64,000 nt of DNA from CAYFZO01 sp965226235 (GCA_965226235.1 OZ245335.1:1054001-1118000); one strand, 5' to 3'. Shown: positions 1-8,903, counted from the first letter of the stretch. The notes: generated by a model not told the origin, from the letters alone. Program-made: numbers and translations.

Positions 1-673
1 CGTCTTCAGTTCGGTGGCGTCACGCTACGACCTGATGAACGACGCGATGTCTTTGGGAATTCATCGCGTGTGGAAGCGATACGCCGCGTGGCTCTGCGCG
101 GTGAGACCGCAGCACCGGATACTTGATCTGGCTGGAGGAACCGGCGACATGACGCTGCGCCTGCACCGACGCCTGGACGAACGCGGCGAAATCGTCGTCG
201 CCGACATCAACGCCGAGATGCTGGAGATGGCACGTACGCGCCTGCTCGACCGTGGCTTGAGCAGGCAGATTTCGTTCGTGCGCTGCGATGCCGAATCGCT
301 GCCGTTTGCAACCGGAACTTTCGACCGGGTAGTCATCGCGTTCGGACTGCGCAACATGGTGAACAAGCAACACGCGCTACAGTCGCTTCACCGAGCGCTG
401 AAGCCCGGCGGGCGGCTGATCATTCTGGAGTTCTCCCGGCCCAGGCGGTGGGTGCGGCCATTGTACGACGCCTGGTCTTTTGGAGTGATACCCCGCCTCG
501 GAAAAAAGATCGCTGGAGACGAAGCAAGCTACCGCTATCTGGTGGAGTCGATCCGCATGCATCCGGAACAGGAAGCACTGCTTGCAATGATGAACCAGTG
601 CGGGTTCAGCAAGTGCCGGTATTACAACCTCAGCCAGGGAATCGTCGCCTTGCACCGCGGCTGCAAATTGTGA
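1..673 (+). CDS. ubiE: Ubiquinone/menaquinone C-methyltransferase UbiE (5' end cut by window)
   Basis: This is the C-methyltransferase that uses SAM to methylate the benzoquinol ring in ubiquinone synthesis (and menaquinone where made). The reading frame is already open at base 2, with VFSSVASRYDLMND matching the family N-terminus, so the true start lies before the window. The SAM site LDLAGGTGDMTLRL and the motif PGGRLIILEFSRP are visible. Its TGA stop overlaps the GTG start of the next gene by 4 bases, as expected for the ubiE-ubiJ-ubiB operon. The visible 220 or so residues lack only a short N-terminal part. The family call is secure. Confidence 0.95.
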   Translation, partial: VFSSVASRYDLMNDAMSLGIHRVWKRYAAWLCAVRPQHRILDLAGGTGDMTLRLHRRLDERGEIVVADINAEMLEMARTRLLDRGLSRQISFVRCDAESLPFATGTFDRVVIAFGLRNMVNKQHALQSLHRALKPGGRLIILEFSRPRRWVRPLYDAWSFGVIPRLGKKIAGDEASYRYLVESIRMHPEQEALLAMMNQCGFSKCRYYNLSQGIVALHRGCKL

Positions 674-1287
674 GGCAGCGACCGGTGAAAGTCCTCCATG
701 AATCATTGGCGGCGGGTATTGAAAACGCCATCAACGCATGGCTCGGCACTGACCCGCGCGCGGTATCGCGCTTGTCTGAAATCGAAAACCTGGTCATCGG
801 TCTTGAAATAACGACTTTCCCTATCCGGTTGTTTTTCCTGCCGACCGCGGGACGCATCCGGGTGTTGACCGCAACCGATCAAACGGTGCACACGCACATT
901 CGCGGCCGGCTGCTCGACCTGGTCAGGCTCGCCGGAGGCAGGCAACGACCGGGCAATTCAGCGCAGTTGACGATAACGGGAGATGTCTCGGCAGGACATG
1001 CGTTTCAGCATTTGCTCAAGGCTGGAGACTTCGACTGGGAAGAACTACTGGCACAACGCATGGGAGATGTAGCCGCGCACGAGCTGGCAAAAGCAATCCG
1101 CGCGACCCGCCACTGGGTCAAGCGCTCTTCCAGCCTGTTCAATGAAGCGATGGGCGAATACCTGACCGAAGAAACGGAGCTTGTCGCCGGGCACCACCAA
1201 GTGAACAGCTTCATCCGCGAAGTAGACAAGCTGCGCGATAAAGTCGAGACGCTGGAAGTCCGCCTCGAAAAACCGCAACGGGGATAA
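670..1287 (+). CDS. ubiJ: Ubiquinone biosynthesis accessory factor UbiJ (SCP2-like domain)
   Basis: UbiJ is a lipid-binding scaffold protein of the Ubi complex, needed for aerobic ubiquinone synthesis. The protein has an N-terminal SCP2-like region (GIENAINAWLGTDP onward) and a charged C-terminal helix (REVDKLRDKVETLEVRLEK) that looks like the coiled coil of the family. The open frame extends far upstream inside ubiE, so the start was chosen at GTG 670, which overlaps the ubiE stop; GTG 685 is an alternative. It lies between ubiE and ubiB, the standard order in gammaproteobacteria. Sequence conservation in this family is low, so position carries much of the call. Confidence 0.85.
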   Translation: MRQRPVKVLHESLAAGIENAINAWLGTDPRAVSRLSEIENLVIGLEITTFPIRLFFLPTAGRIRVLTATDQTVHTHIRGRLLDLVRLAGGRQRPGNSAQLTITGDVSAGHAFQHLLKAGDFDWEELLAQRMGDVAAHELAKAIRATRHWVKRSSSLFNEAMGEYLTEETELVAGHHQVNSFIREVDKLRDKVETLEVRLEKPQRG

Positions 1288-1291
1288 ACCC

Positions 1292-2845
1292 ATGACAACG
1301 CCTGCGCAAACCATGCGCTTCTTCAAGGTGAACCTGGTGCTGGTTCGACATGGGCTGGATGAAATACTGCTACTGATTCCTTTCCTGAAGCCGCTCCGAT
1401 TCCTGTTTCACCTGCTGCCGTGGAACTGGTTCAGACGTAACCGCCCATCGCTGGCGGTGCGTATCCGACTCGCGCTGGAAGACCTGGGACCTGTTTTCGT
1501 CAAGTTCGGTCAGACGCTTTCGACCAGACCGGATCTGCTACCGCCCGACATCGCCGAGGAGCTGGCAAAACTCCAGGATAAAGTGCCACCGTTCAGCGGT
1601 AATCAAGCCAGGCAGATCGTCGTCGAGGCGCTGGAAAGCCCCATCGACGAGATCTTCGCGCACTTTGACGAGACGCCGCTGGCGTCTGCGTCGATCGCAC
1701 AGGTACACCCGGCGACACTGAAGAGCGGCGAAGACGTGGCAGTGAAAGTGTTGCGGCCCAACGTGGAAAAACAAGTGCAACGCGATATCGGCCTGCTCTA
1801 TCTCATCGCCCGCACGGGTGAAAAGTGGTGGTCCGAGGGAAAGCGCCTGCGGCTCGTCGATGTCGTCGCGCAATACGAAAAGATCGTCACCGACGAGATG
1901 GACCTGATGCGCGAAGCTGCAAACGCGAGCCAGTTGCGGCGAAATTTCAAGGATTCGGACCTGCTGTACGTACCCGAAATACACTGGCCGTATTGCCGCA
2001 AGAACGTAATGACGATGGAACGTATTTACGGGGTGTCAGTCAGCGACGTAGAAACCCTCAGGCGCCACAACGTTGATTTCAAAGTGCTGTCCGAAAACGG
2101 CGTGGAAATATTCTTCACGCAGGTTTTTGAGCACAATTTCTTTCACGCCGATATGCACCCGGGCAATATCTTCGTATCGATCGAAAATCCGCAAAACCCT
2201 GGATACGTAGGGGTCGACTTTGGCATCGTCGGCAGCCTGTCAACCTGGGATCAAAACTATCTGGCGCAGAACTTCCTGGCGTTTTTTCACCGTGATTACG
2301 CGCGCATCGCCACACTACACATCGAATCCGGGTGGGTACCAGCGGATACTCGATCCGACGAGTTCGAGGCAGCGATTCGCACCGTGTGCGAACCGATATT
2401 TCAAAAACCATTGCATGAGATCTCTTTCGGGCATTTTCTGGTCCACCTGTTTCAGACCGCGCGGCGCTTCAACATGGAGATACAGCCACAGTTGATCCTG
2501 CTGCAAAAAACAGTGCTCAACATAGAAGGTCTGGGAAGGCAGCTTTACCCGCAACTCGACTTGTGGAAAACGGCCCAGCCGTTTTTGGAAAGATGGGCGG
2601 CTCGACGCAGAGGGCCGCGCGCTGCCATCGAACGACTGCGACACGAGTTGCCGCAGGCACTCGAGTTGTTGCCGCAGTTGCCACGGCTGGTACACCGTGC
2701 CATAACCGTGCTCGCTCAAAACGAGCGGAACTCGGCGGCAAGCGAAAAGGCAATGAAGCATGAAATCCGTCGCGCGCAACACAATGTCATCACGGTGGCA
2801 TTGCTGGCGGTGCTGGCTGTCATTGTCGCGGTCCTGGTGCTCTGA
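1292..2845 (+). CDS. ubiB: Protein kinase-like ubiquinone biosynthesis factor UbiB
   Basis: UbiB is a membrane-bound ABC1/ADCK-family ATPase that supports ubiquinone synthesis. The 517-residue protein shows the family KxGQ motif (KFGQ near residue 70), the alanine-rich loop ASASIAQVH near 131, HADMHPGN near 284 and DFGIVG near 309. A hydrophobic C-terminal tail (VALLAVLAVIVAVLVL) is the membrane anchor. It follows ubiJ by 4 bases. The last 45 or so codons form part of a tandem repeat that continues into the next gene, but this copy keeps the native stop, so ubiB itself is intact. Confidence 0.95.
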   Translation: MTTPAQTMRFFKVNLVLVRHGLDEILLLIPFLKPLRFLFHLLPWNWFRRNRPSLAVRIRLALEDLGPVFVKFGQTLSTRPDLLPPDIAEELAKLQDKVPPFSGNQARQIVVEALESPIDEIFAHFDETPLASASIAQVHPATLKSGEDVAVKVLRPNVEKQVQRDIGLLYLIARTGEKWWSEGKRLRLVDVVAQYEKIVTDEMDLMREAANASQLRRNFKDSDLLYVPEIHWPYCRKNVMTMERIYGVSVSDVETLRRHNVDFKVLSENGVEIFFTQVFEHNFFHADMHPGNIFVSIENPQNPGYVGVDFGIVGSLSTWDQNYLAQNFLAFFHRDYARIATLHIESGWVPADTRSDEFEAAIRTVCEPIFQKPLHEISFGHFLVHLFQTARRFNMEIQPQLILLQKTVLNIEGLGRQLYPQLDLWKTAQPFLERWAARRRGPRAAIERLRHELPQALELLPQLPRLVHRAITVLAQNERNSAASEKAMKHEIRRAQHNVITVALLAVLAVIVAVLVL

Positions 2846-2848
2846 CCC

Positions 2849-3091
2849 ATGTCCACACGGCTCTACCGCAATGATGCTGACGCATCGGCGATACTTGATC
2901 CTCTCAACGCAGAGCAACGCAAGGCGGTAACCGCCGCTTCCGGCTACGCCCTGGTGCTCGCTCAAAACGAGCGGAACTCGGCGGCAAGCGAAAAGGCAAT
3001 GAAGCATGAAATCCGTCGCGCGCAACACAATGTCATCACGGTGGCATTGCTGGCGGTACTGGCTGTCATTGTCGCGGCCCTGGTGCTCTGA
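2849..3091 (+). CDS. Chimeric 80-residue ORF: UvrD N-terminus fused to UbiB C-terminal anchor
   Basis: This frame was made by the tandem duplication. It starts at a copy of the uvrD ATG, encodes the first 36 or so residues of UvrD up to YALVLA, then passes in frame into QNERNSAASEK and the hydrophobic tail of UbiB. The product would be a small protein with one C-terminal membrane segment and no helicase P-loop (the duplication joins just before GAGSGKT). It keeps whatever translation signal uvrD has. Whether it is expressed is unknown. Confidence 0.45.
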   Translation: MSTRLYRNDADASAILDPLNAEQRKAVTAASGYALVLAQNERNSAASEKAMKHEIRRAQHNVITVALLAVLAVIVAALVL

Positions 3092-3094
3092 CCC

Positions 3095-3256
3095 ATGTCC
3101 ACACGGCTCTACCGCAATGATGCTGACGCATCGGCGATACTTGATCCTCTCAACGCAGAGCAACGCAAGGCGGTAACCGCTAACCGCCGCTTCCGGCTAC
3201 GCCCTGGTGCTCGCTCAAAACGAGCGGAACTCGGCGGCAAGCGAAAAGGCGCATGA
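3095..3256 (+). pseudogene. Second uvrD-start copy, frameshifted short ORF
   Basis: The second copy of the uvrD start (ATG 3095) reads the same first 28 or so residues, then is thrown out of frame by the 7-base duplication TAACCGC and ends at TGA 3254-3256 after 53 codons. No function is expected. It shows that the copies are drifting independently. Confidence 0.6.
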
Positions 3257-3341
3257 AATCCGTCGCGCGCAACACAATGTCATCACGGTGGCATTGCTGG
3301 CGGTGCTGGCTGTCATTATCGCGGCCCTGGTGCTCTGACCC

Positions 3342-5537
3342 ATGTCCACACGGCTCTACCGCAATGATGCTGACGCATCGGCGATACTCGATCCTCTCAA
3401 CGCAGAGCAACGCAAGGCGGTAACCGCCGCTTCCGGCTACGCCCTGGTGCTCGCCGGGGCCGGCAGCGGCAAAACCCGGGTGCTGGCGCACCGCATCGCG
3501 TGGTTATGCAGCATTGAGGGGGTCTCTCCTTACAGCATCGTCGCGGCTACTTTTACCAACAAGGCGGCAAAAGAAATGCGCACGCGCGTGGAGCAGTTGC
3601 TTGGCCTGCCTCCGCAAGGCATGTGGCTCGGAACTTTCCACGGCCTGTGCAGCGGCCTGCTACGCAGAAACTGGGAGGAGGCGCGCGTCAAACAGGCTTT
3701 CCAGGTGCTCGACACCCAGGATCAAACACGCCTGATCAAGCGTGTCACGCTCGGGCTGAACCTGGACCCTGAAAAATGGCCGGTGAAACGGTCGCAGTGG
3801 TTTATCAACTCGCACAAGGAAAAAGGCATGCGCGCCGATGCCGTACAGGCCGAAGACTTCGCGTCCCGGGAATTGCTGCGCATCTACACCGCCTACGAAG
3901 AAAACTGTCAGCGCGCGTCCCTGCTCGACTTTACCGAACTGCTGCTGCGCACCGTCGAGTTGCTGCGTGATAACCCCCAGGTGCTAAGCCGCTATCACGA
4001 GCGGTTTCGAGCCATCCTGGTCGATGAATTCCAGGACACCAACACCTTGCAATATACGTGGCTGCGGCAACTCGCCGGCGAGCAGATCCCGCTATTCGCG
4101 GTCGGCGACGACGATCAATCCATCTATGGCTGGCGTGGTGCGCGCGTTGAAAACATGCACCAGTTGTGCAAGGACTTTCCGCAGACGCAAACGTATCGCC
4201 TCGAACGAAATTACCGATCGACTTCGACCATTCTTTCGGCGGCAAACGCCCTGATCAAAAACAACCAGGGCAGACTGGGCAAAAACCTGTGGACCGATCA
4301 AGAGGGAGGCGACCCGATCCTGTTCTACATGGCTTCGAATGAACTGGATGAAGCGGCGTTTGCCGCAAACACGATCAAAGCATGGACGAAGGACGGCCGC
4401 GCCAAAAACGAAGTCGCGATATTGTATCGATCCAACGCGCAATCCCGGGTCGTTGAAATGGAACTGAAATCAAGAGGCATCGCCTACCGGGTATACGGCG
4501 GGTTCCGGTTTTTTGACCGAGCGGTCATCCAGGATGCCCTGGCGTATTTCAAGCTCGCGGCAAACCCGGAAGACGACCAGTCCTGCGCGCGCATCATCAA
4601 CGTTCCACCCCGCGGGATCGGCGAACGTACGCTGGAAGCCATGCAGGCGGTTGCCAGCACCGACGGTATCAGCCTGTATGAAGCCGGGCGACGGCTCGTC
4701 AGCAAGCAGAGCCTGTCGGCACGCGCGGATCGGGCGCTAAGAAATTTCTACAGTGTGATCGAAGGCATGGGAGAGTTGCGCAAACTGACGCTACACAAAG
4801 CCGCCGAGCTTGTGGTCCGATCGAGCGGGCTGCTGGAGTACCACCGGAATCGTAATACCGAAGAGAGCCTTTCCAATGTCGAAAACCTGGAAGAATTCAT
4901 CATCGCCGCCGAAGGGAGCGATAAAACCCTGGAGCTGGAAAATGGTCTGACCCCGGTCGATGCATTCCTCTCCCAGGTGGCGCTGGAGTCCGGGGGAAAC
5001 GATGATGAAGCGACGGAGGACCAGGTGCAGTTGATGACCCTGCACGCGGCCAAGGGGCTCGAATTTCCACTGGTACTGATACTCGGCATGGAAGAAGGGT
5101 TGTTTCCGCACGCCGCGTCGCTGGAAGACCACAAGAGACTTGAAGAAGAACGTCGCCTCTGCTACGTCGGCATTACGCGCGCGCGGGAGCAGTTGGTGAT
5201 GGTCAGCACCCAAAGACGCAGACGTTATGGCAGGGAGGAACGCAACCCCCCGTCGCGGTTTGTCGATGAAATCCCACCACCGCTACGCAAAGAAATCGGC
5301 CTGCGCCCGCGAACGAAGCTTCCGTCCACACCGCGGAGAATAAACCCTTTGAAGACAGCACCCGGCGATTCCGGCCAGGGACCCGGCATCGGCGACAGGG
5401 TCAGGCACCCCAAATTTGGCCATGGCGTCATCGTCAACTGCGAGGGAGCGGGGTCTTCGGCACGGGTACAAGTGCGCTTCGAGAAAGCCGGAACCAAATG
5501 GCTGGTCACCCGCTACGCGAATCTGACAGTGAACTGA
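3342..5537 (+). CDS. uvrD: DNA helicase II UvrD
   Basis: This is the superfamily 1 3'-5' helicase of nucleotide excision and mismatch repair. The 731-residue protein has Walker A GAGSGKT at residues 39-45, DEFQDTN and GDDDQSIYGWRGA motifs, LERNYRS, and VQLMTLHAAKGLEF, all standard for UvrD/Rep/PcrA. The C-terminal tail (GIGDRVRHPKFGHGVI...KWLVTRYANL) is UvrD-like rather than Rep-like. Three ATG copies exist because of the upstream triplication; only the ATG at 3342 leads into the full protein. The gene sits just after ubiB. Confidence 0.95.
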   Translation: MSTRLYRNDADASAILDPLNAEQRKAVTAASGYALVLAGAGSGKTRVLAHRIAWLCSIEGVSPYSIVAATFTNKAAKEMRTRVEQLLGLPPQGMWLGTFHGLCSGLLRRNWEEARVKQAFQVLDTQDQTRLIKRVTLGLNLDPEKWPVKRSQWFINSHKEKGMRADAVQAEDFASRELLRIYTAYEENCQRASLLDFTELLLRTVELLRDNPQVLSRYHERFRAILVDEFQDTNTLQYTWLRQLAGEQIPLFAVGDDDQSIYGWRGARVENMHQLCKDFPQTQTYRLERNYRSTSTILSAANALIKNNQGRLGKNLWTDQEGGDPILFYMASNELDEAAFAANTIKAWTKDGRAKNEVAILYRSNAQSRVVEMELKSRGIAYRVYGGFRFFDRAVIQDALAYFKLAANPEDDQSCARIINVPPRGIGERTLEAMQAVASTDGISLYEAGRRLVSKQSLSARADRALRNFYSVIEGMGELRKLTLHKAAELVVRSSGLLEYHRNRNTEESLSNVENLEEFIIAAEGSDKTLELENGLTPVDAFLSQVALESGGNDDEATEDQVQLMTLHAAKGLEFPLVLILGMEEGLFPHAASLEDHKRLEEERRLCYVGITRAREQLVMVSTQRRRRYGREERNPPSRFVDEIPPPLRKEIGLRPRTKLPSTPRRINPLKTAPGDSGQGPGIGDRVRHPKFGHGVIVNCEGAGSSARVQVRFEKAGTKWLVTRYANLTVN

Positions 5538-5612
5538 ACCGCGCCGACCCGCCGCAACGACATCGACGCGCGTAACATAAACCGGCAACAAGGCGGATAG
5601 TATACTGGCGCC

Positions 5613-6734
5613 GTGAAAAGAAGAGACTTCATCGCTCGGGCAAGCGCGAGCGCGGCCGCCGGTTGCGTCCTCTCCGGTTGCGGGAACGAACCTGATACGC
5701 TGGAAAAACGACAGGATCTTCCGGTACGGCAGTGGAGAATGGTCACGACATGGCCAAAAAACTTCCCGGTCCTCGGTACCGGCGCCGAGTACCTGGCAGA
5801 GTTGATCGCGAAAATGTCGAGTGGGCGGCTACGCATCAAAGTGTACTCTGCCGGCGAGTTGGTTCCTGCACTCGAAGTCTTTGACGCGGTATCGCAGGGC
5901 GTCGCGGAAATGGGACACGGCGCATCCTACTACTGGAAGGGGAAAAATCCGGTATTTCAGTTTTTCTCCACCGTACCGTTTGGCATGAACCAAACCGAAA
6001 TGAATGCGTGGCTTTACGAAGGCGGAGGAATCGATTTGTGGGAAGAGGCTTACGCTCCATTCAGCGTGATTCCGATGCCGGCAGGAAACACCTGCATGCA
6101 GATGGCAGGCTGGTTCAATCGGGAAATAAACAGCGTGGCCGATTTGCAGGGCCTCAAGATGCGGATCCCCGGGCTCGGTGGTGAGGTATTACGTCGTGCC
6201 GGCGGTTTACCGGTGACCCTGCCCGGCGGCGAACTGCTGACCGCGATGCAAACCGGTGTAATCGACGCAACCGAGTGGATCAACCCTTACAGCGACCTTG
6301 CGTTCGGTCTGCATAAAGTTGCGAAATACTGCTACTACCCCGGCTGGCACGAACCGGGAACGACCCTTGAGTGCATTGTGCAGCGGAGTGCGTTTGAAAG
6401 CCTGCCGGAAGATTTGCAGCAGGTGGTCAAGATTGCTACACAAGCGGTGAACCAGAAGATGGCACTCGAATACACGGCGAGAAACAACGCCGCTTTGCGA
6501 GAACTCCGGGAAACGCACGGGATCGATATCCGCAGCCTTCCGATGGAAGTTCTGGCAAAGCTCAAAGAGATCTCCGACGTGGTGGTGCAGGAAATCGCTG
6601 AAAAAGAGAATGATCCCTTTGCCTACCGTGTGTATAATTCGTACATGGACTTTCAGCGTAATGTACGGCAGTGGCATTCTATTTCGGAAAAAGCTTATTA
6701 TGACGTTCTGGCCGCTTTGGACGGTGATAATTGA
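5613..6734 (+). CDS. dctP: TRAP transporter substrate-binding protein, DctP family
   Basis: This is a periplasmic solute-binding protein for a TRAP transporter, of the type that often binds 2-oxo acids or similar carboxylates. Residues 1-25 carry a twin-arginine start (MKRRDF) and an apparent lipobox (LSGCG), suggesting Tat export and lipid anchoring. The mature part has RQWRMVTTWPKNFP, the conserved arginine region LKMRIPGLGGEVLRRAGG, and ATEWINPYSDLAFG. The start is GTG 5613, with a TATACT at 5601-5606 unusually close to it. The permease genes dctQ and dctM lie convergently on the other strand. The substrate is inferred only from family. Confidence 0.9.
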   Translation: MKRRDFIARASASAAAGCVLSGCGNEPDTLEKRQDLPVRQWRMVTTWPKNFPVLGTGAEYLAELIAKMSSGRLRIKVYSAGELVPALEVFDAVSQGVAEMGHGASYYWKGKNPVFQFFSTVPFGMNQTEMNAWLYEGGGIDLWEEAYAPFSVIPMPAGNTCMQMAGWFNREINSVADLQGLKMRIPGLGGEVLRRAGGLPVTLPGGELLTAMQTGVIDATEWINPYSDLAFGLHKVAKYCYYPGWHEPGTTLECIVQRSAFESLPEDLQQVVKIATQAVNQKMALEYTARNNAALRELRETHGIDIRSLPMEVLAKLKEISDVVVQEIAEKENDPFAYRVYNSYMDFQRNVRQWHSISEKAYYDVLAALDGDN

Positions 6735-6757
6735 AACCACGCAAAGGAGAGTAACCG

Positions 6758-6997
6758 ATGCTTGATCAACTTGATCTGGAAATTGGAACGCTGGCTTTTT
6801 TTGCCTTCAGTTTTCTCGCGGGTATATTCATCGCGCTGCAAGCAATCCTGGGCTCTAAAAAAGAAACCATGACGCACCGGATTGTCAAAACAATCGTCGG
6901 CGTGGCCTATGCAACTATCACCGTATTGGCCTTCATTCAACTCGAAGGAGTGAAGTCACCCTACGTTGATGCCGGGCAGAACATCACGGAAAGCTGA
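6758..6997 (+). CDS. Small two-helix membrane protein, function unknown
   Basis: This 79-residue protein is not recognised. It has two probable membrane segments (about residues 10-31, LAFFAFSFLAGIFIALQAIL, and 45-63, IVGVAYATITVLAFIQL) separated by a short charged loop KKETMTHR. A good ribosome binding site (AAAGGAGAG) stands 8 bases before ATG 6758, which supports it being real. It follows dctP by 23 bases and may be co-transcribed, so a role with the TRAP system is possible but unproven. Confidence 0.7.
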   Translation: MLDQLDLEIGTLAFFAFSFLAGIFIALQAILGSKKETMTHRIVKTIVGVAYATITVLAFIQLEGVKSPYVDAGQNITES

Positions 6998-7007
6998 AAA
7001 ACGCAGG

Positions 7008-7029
7008 GCCGGCACAGTGAGCTGCCGGC
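7008..7029. terminator. Hairpin between convergent genes
   Basis: GCCGGCA at 7008-7014 and TGCCGGC at 7023-7029 form a 7-bp GC-rich stem with an 8-base loop between the small membrane protein gene and dctM, which converge here. There is no clear T-run on either strand, so it is only a possible bidirectional terminator. Confidence 0.4.
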
Positions 7030-7033
7030 AGCC

Positions 7034-8395
7034 TTAGAATATTTTCCCCGGCAGCCAGATCACGATCTGCGGCCACAGCGCGAGCAACACCAACACCCCG
7101 ATCTGTAGCGCGATAAAAGGCACTACCCCGAGGTAGATGTCGCGGGTTTGCACCGACGGGGGCGCTACCCCGCGCAGATAAAACAGTGAAAAGCCAAACG
7201 GCGGCGTCAAAAACGATGTCTGCAGCGTAATCGCAAACATCACACCAAGCCAGATGGGATCGACCCCCATGGCGAGCAGCACCGGAGCAACAATCGGCAC
7301 CACCATCAGCGTGATTTCAATAAAGTCGATGACAAACCCGAGCGCGAACATTACCAGCACCACGGTGAACATGGCAACGGGGACGCCACCCGGCAGGTTG
7401 TGCAACGCCCCGTGTACAACCTCATCCCCGCCAAAGCCACGAAATACAAGGGAGAAAAAAGAAGCGCCGATCAGAATCATGAACACCATGCAGGTCATCC
7501 GCACGGAAGCCTGGCAGGCTTCCTTCAACCTCCCCCACGAAAGCTGACGTTGAAGCACGGTGATCAGCAATACCCCGACGGCCCCGACCGAAGCTGCCTC
7601 GGTCGGGGTCGCAATCCCGACGATGATGGTTCCAAGCACCGCCATGATCAGCGCCACCGGTGCCAGCATGGTTTTCAGCAAGTGGAATAAGCCAGGCGGT
7701 GGCAAGGATGCTTCGTCAACGGCGCGGGGCATGCTCTCCGGCTTGAAAAAGGCCACCAGCAGAACATAAACTATGTAAACGAAAATCAACAACAGGCCGG
7801 GAAACAAGGCACCTGCGAACAGATCGGGCACCGATACCGACCGCGGCGCGAAGTTGCCCTGATCAAGCTGCGACTGCAGGTAAGCGGACGATATCACGTC
7901 ACCGAGCAATACCAGCACAATGGAAGGTGGGATAATCTGCCCGAGCGTGCCTGAAGCACAGATGATGCCGGACGCGATAGCCGGGTGGTAACCGCTCCTG
8001 AGCATCACCGGCAAAGACAGCAGCCCCATGGTAATCACCGTGGCACCGACGATACCGGTGCTGGCAGCAATCAGCGCTCCAAGCAATACTACCGCCATAC
8101 CAAGCCCACCACGCAACCGGACGAGCAGTCTGTCAAGAGCCAGTAGCAGATTTTCGGCAATGCGACTGCGCTGCATGATGACCCCCATGAAAATGAACAG
8201 CGGCACCGAGATCAATGTGCCGTTGGTCGCGATACCGTACAAACGACTGCTCAGAGCATGCAGCAAGCCAGCATCAAAACCGCCCGCAGCAATGCCCACG
8301 AGTGCAAATAACAACGAAACTCCGGCCAGGGTGAAAGCGACGGGAAAGCCGCCCAGCAAAAGCAGGATGATCGTGGCAAACAGGAGAAACGCCAC
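7034..8395 (-). CDS. dctM: TRAP transporter large permease DctM
   Basis: This is the large membrane subunit of a tripartite ATP-independent periplasmic transporter, which drives uptake by sodium or proton gradient. The 453-residue protein is almost wholly hydrophobic, with about 12 segments, and includes family stretches such as GATVITMGLLSLPVMLRSGYHP, ASGTLGQIIPPS and TPTEAASVGAVG. It begins 4 bases after dctQ ends, in a thrB-dctQ-dctM unit. Its matching binding-protein gene is on the opposite strand and convergent. Confidence 0.95.
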   Translation of the reverse strand: MAFLLFATIILLLLGGFPVAFTLAGVSLLFALVGIAAGGFDAGLLHALSSRLYGIATNGTLISVPLFIFMGVIMQRSRIAENLLLALDRLLVRLRGGLGMAVVLLGALIAASTGIVGATVITMGLLSLPVMLRSGYHPAIASGIICASGTLGQIIPPSIVLVLLGDVISSAYLQSQLDQGNFAPRSVSVPDLFAGALFPGLLLIFVYIVYVLLVAFFKPESMPRAVDEASLPPPGLFHLLKTMLAPVALIMAVLGTIIVGIATPTEAASVGAVGVLLITVLQRQLSWGRLKEACQASVRMTCMVFMILIGASFFSLVFRGFGGDEVVHGALHNLPGGVPVAMFTVVLVMFALGFVIDFIEITLMVVPIVAPVLLAMGVDPIWLGVMFAITLQTSFLTPPFGFSLFYLRGVAPPSVQTRDIYLGVVPFIALQIGVLVLLALWPQIVIWLPGKIF

Positions 8396-8399
8396 GCGA

Positions 8400-8903
8400 T
8401 TACTTCCGGATGGAAATAATATCGCGTAGGAGATTGGCTGCCGCCTGTACCAGCAACAGCAACGCCATCCCCGGAATCAGCGTCTTCAGCAAAAACACCA
8501 ACGGCAACCCGCCGGCTTCGGACGAACCTTCAAACGTTTGCCAGGACTGTGCTACGTACCCCCAACTGCTGAGCAATATCACTACGCACACCGGTATCAG
8601 AAACAGCAGGTTGCCGGTGAGATTGACCAGCGTGCGTACTTTATCCGACATCCTGCTGTAGAAAATATCGACGCGCACATGCTCGTTTTCATGCAGGGTA
8701 TAACCCATGCACAACATCAGCATGACCGCATGCATGTATACGATACTCTCCTGCAGGGCGATAAAGCCAAAGTCAAAGCCGTAACGCAGGGCAACCACCC
8801 CGAAGGTCAATAGGGTCATCGGCAACAGCAGCCACGGCAAAGTGCGGCCAGTGTACACAGCGACGGCATCCAGACAGGATGCAGCTTTCTCAAGCGTCAA
8901 CAT
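8400..8903 (-). CDS. dctQ: TRAP transporter small permease DctQ
   Basis: This is the four-helix small membrane subunit that partners DctM. The chosen start, ATG 8903, gives 167 residues beginning MLTLEKAASCLDAVAVY, normal for the family; the open frame upstream lies inside thrB in another frame and is not used. Features include LLLPMTLLTFGVVALRYGF, QESIVYMHAVMLMLCMGYTL and HVRVDIFY, the family motif. The start overlaps the stop of thrB by 7 bases, implying translational coupling to a gene of unrelated function. Confidence 0.93.
   Translation of the reverse strand: MLTLEKAASCLDAVAVYTGRTLPWLLLPMTLLTFGVVALRYGFDFGFIALQESIVYMHAVMLMLCMGYTLHENEHVRVDIFYSRMSDKVRTLVNLTGNLLFLIPVCVVILLSSWGYVAQSWQTFEGSSEAGGLPLVFLLKTLIPGMALLLLVQAAANLLRDIISIRK

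Larger units (their letters stand above)
2711..3449 (+). repeat. Tandem triplication of the ubiB 3' end / uvrD 5' start junction
   Basis: Three head-to-tail copies run 2711-2956 (246 bp), 2957-3209 (253 bp) and 3210-3449 (240 bp). Each unit holds the last 45 or so ubiB codons, its stop, the uvrD start and about 36 uvrD codons. All junctions occur at the 8-base word GTGCTCGC, found at 2708, 2954, 3207 and 3447; it occurs naturally in both ubiB and uvrD. Copies differ by several point changes, a 7-base gain (extra TAACCGC near 3178) and a 6-base loss (AATGAA missing near 3250). The outer copies leave both flanking genes whole. Confidence 0.95.

Noticed and set aside
448..669. Upstream extension of ubiJ inside ubiE
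   Set aside because: It overlaps conserved ubiE coding sequence; the overlap start at GTG 670 is the usual arrangement.
5601..5613. Leaderless dctP transcript from TATACT
   Set aside because: The spacing fits, but there is no -35 or extended -10, so a promoter here is not supported.
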